A stretch of DNA of 14,606 bases from a bacterium. Lineage in GTDB: Bacteria > Patescibacteriota > Gracilibacteria > JAUYGZ01 > DAOVYC01. The notes under the pieces are model-generated. The model worked only from the letters and a program-made list of their open reading frames with translations. It was not told the origin of the DNA and made no database searches. Below, in pieces: positions 13,923-14,606 of the stretch. The translations under genes and the position numbers were made by a program. The stretch spans positions 1-14,606 of the forward strand of contig DAOVYC010000001.1 of the NCBI GenBank assembly GCA_030635805.1, read 5' to 3'. Within the stretch, counting starts at the first letter, position 1. Every line of letters begins with the position of its first letter.

Positions 13923-14567
13923 ATGGAATCATCATTAAATTCAAACCCAGATCATAATGAGGCTGATAAGAAACATACCATTGATAGTCTTGTCAATATA
14001 CGAGACGGAGTCTACGGAGGTAAGTGGATGCCATTTCTTCGGGATATAGAAAGAAAATTGGAAGAAAAATCGGGGAAACCGGGTGATTCAAACGCCAGAG
14101 ATATTGATTATCTTAAGAATGATTTACTACTTATCACTGTTTGGCATGCGAAATATTTGGATGACCTGTCTAAACCAACATTTGATTCGAGAATTAGAAA
14201 ACATTTAGCTGGGGATCTTAAGGATGTTAATAATTGTGTTGTTTTACTAACAAGGCTTGCTCAAAGGTTCCTGGAAAATAATGATGAAAATGATGAAAAG
14301 AATGTAGATATTTACGAATGTAAAAAGGGTATCAGGGGAGATATGAATGCCGTAATAGAAAAACTGTTTACAAGTTTTGAAGATGACGAGGAATATCAGC
14401 TTATTTGTAATAATTTGTATGAAAGGAGTTATCCTCTTTTTCTTAAAGATTTAGAGAATCGCAGGGATGGTAAAAAGGCAGTGTATAAAATCGTAGGAGA
14501 CGTTGATGAGCATATTCTCAGAATAAAAAAAATTATGAAAGATCGGGGAATAGAAAGTGATTTTTAA
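13923..14567 (+). CDS. Unknown helical protein (214 aa) with an internally repeated module
   Basis: Not recognised. The C-terminal part (165-205) is homologous to the C-terminus of the preceding 117-aa protein: LYERSYPLFLKDL, then GDVDEHILRIKKIM. The N-terminal part (30-69) looks like a further copy: VYGGKWMPFLRDI, then ARDIDYLKNDLLL, with D41 and D60 spaced 19 apart, close to 17 and 18 in the other two copies. The shared pattern is Y-x3-[WY]-x2-F-L-x-D-[LI]. The middle (70-150) is helical and charged, including WHAKYLDDL and a DENDEKN acidic patch. There is no signal peptide or membrane segment. It has its own promoter, ends TAA, and another ATG follows after 19 bases. Function is unknown; a helical protein-interaction role is only a guess. 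Confidence 0.85.
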   Translation: MESSLNSNPDHNEADKKHTIDSLVNIRDGVYGGKWMPFLRDIERKLEEKSGKPGDSNARDIDYLKNDLLLITVWHAKYLDDLSKPTFDSRIRKHLAGDLKDVNNCVVLLTRLAQRFLENNDENDEKNVDIYECKKGIRGDMNAVIEKLFTSFEDDEEYQLICNNLYERSYPLFLKDLENRRDGKKAVYKIVGDVDEHILRIKKIMKDRGIESDF

Positions 14568-14586
14568 TCAACTGATTTTTAAAAAA

Positions 14587-14606
14587 ATGGAAAAGGAAAA
14601 TGATAA
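14587..14606 (+). CDS. Possible start of a further gene, cut by the window
   Basis: ATG at 14587 begins MEKEND and remains open to the last base. It lies 19 bases after the preceding stop, so it could be cotranscribed. With only six codons its relation to the two preceding paralogues cannot be judged. Confidence 0.4.

Overview
The window looks like a piece of an AT-rich genome from the Candidate Phyla Radiation (Patescibacteria) or a close relative. This is inferred from gene content and style. Housekeeping genes are compact and unlinked from their usual partners (nusA without rimP or infB, prfA without prmC). There is a single-span membrane protein of a type common in those genomes, and a lone VirD4/TraG-like ATPase with an N-terminal membrane segment. 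No start codon has a clear Shine-Dalgarno sequence, and small degenerate repeats fill the gaps between genes. No rRNA, tRNA, CRISPR array or insertion sequence was found. All twelve readable stop codons are TAA or TAG; none is TGA.

Layout. The left edge carries the 3' part of murJ (lipid II flippase) on the + strand. It converges with, and overlaps by 4 bases, a minus-strand cluster read right to left: nusA, metG (methionyl-tRNA synthetase) and a 590-aa single-span membrane protein. The nusA-metG gap is filled by five tandem 26-bp palindromes, the last of which supplies the nusA stop codon. A second, GC-rich repeat family has entered the C-terminal coding ends of both murJ and nusA in the same reading frame. 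nusA has a good promoter and a leader hairpin. Upstream of it lies a DnaQ-type 3'-5' exonuclease gene broken by one in-frame TAA.

The middle holds a repeat-filled spacer, a small unknown minus-strand gene with a probable terminator, and a large + strand gene for a VirD4/TraG-like ATPase with an extended -10 promoter. A periplasmic-type thioredoxin lipoprotein and an MFS transporter follow, both on the minus strand. prfA (release factor 1) is divergent from the transporter.

The right end is the least explained part. Two consecutive + strand genes of unknown function, each with a strong sigma-70-type promoter, share a C-terminal module (Y-x3-[WY]-x2-FL-x-D-[LI], then a D-containing helical stretch about 18 residues later). 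The second protein appears to carry the module twice. A further start codon begins 19 bases after it, so the run may continue beyond the window. This small tandem family is the best candidate for something undescribed. Functions for the housekeeping genes rest on clear family motifs. Functions for the 590-aa, 102-aa, 117-aa and 214-aa proteins are unknown.
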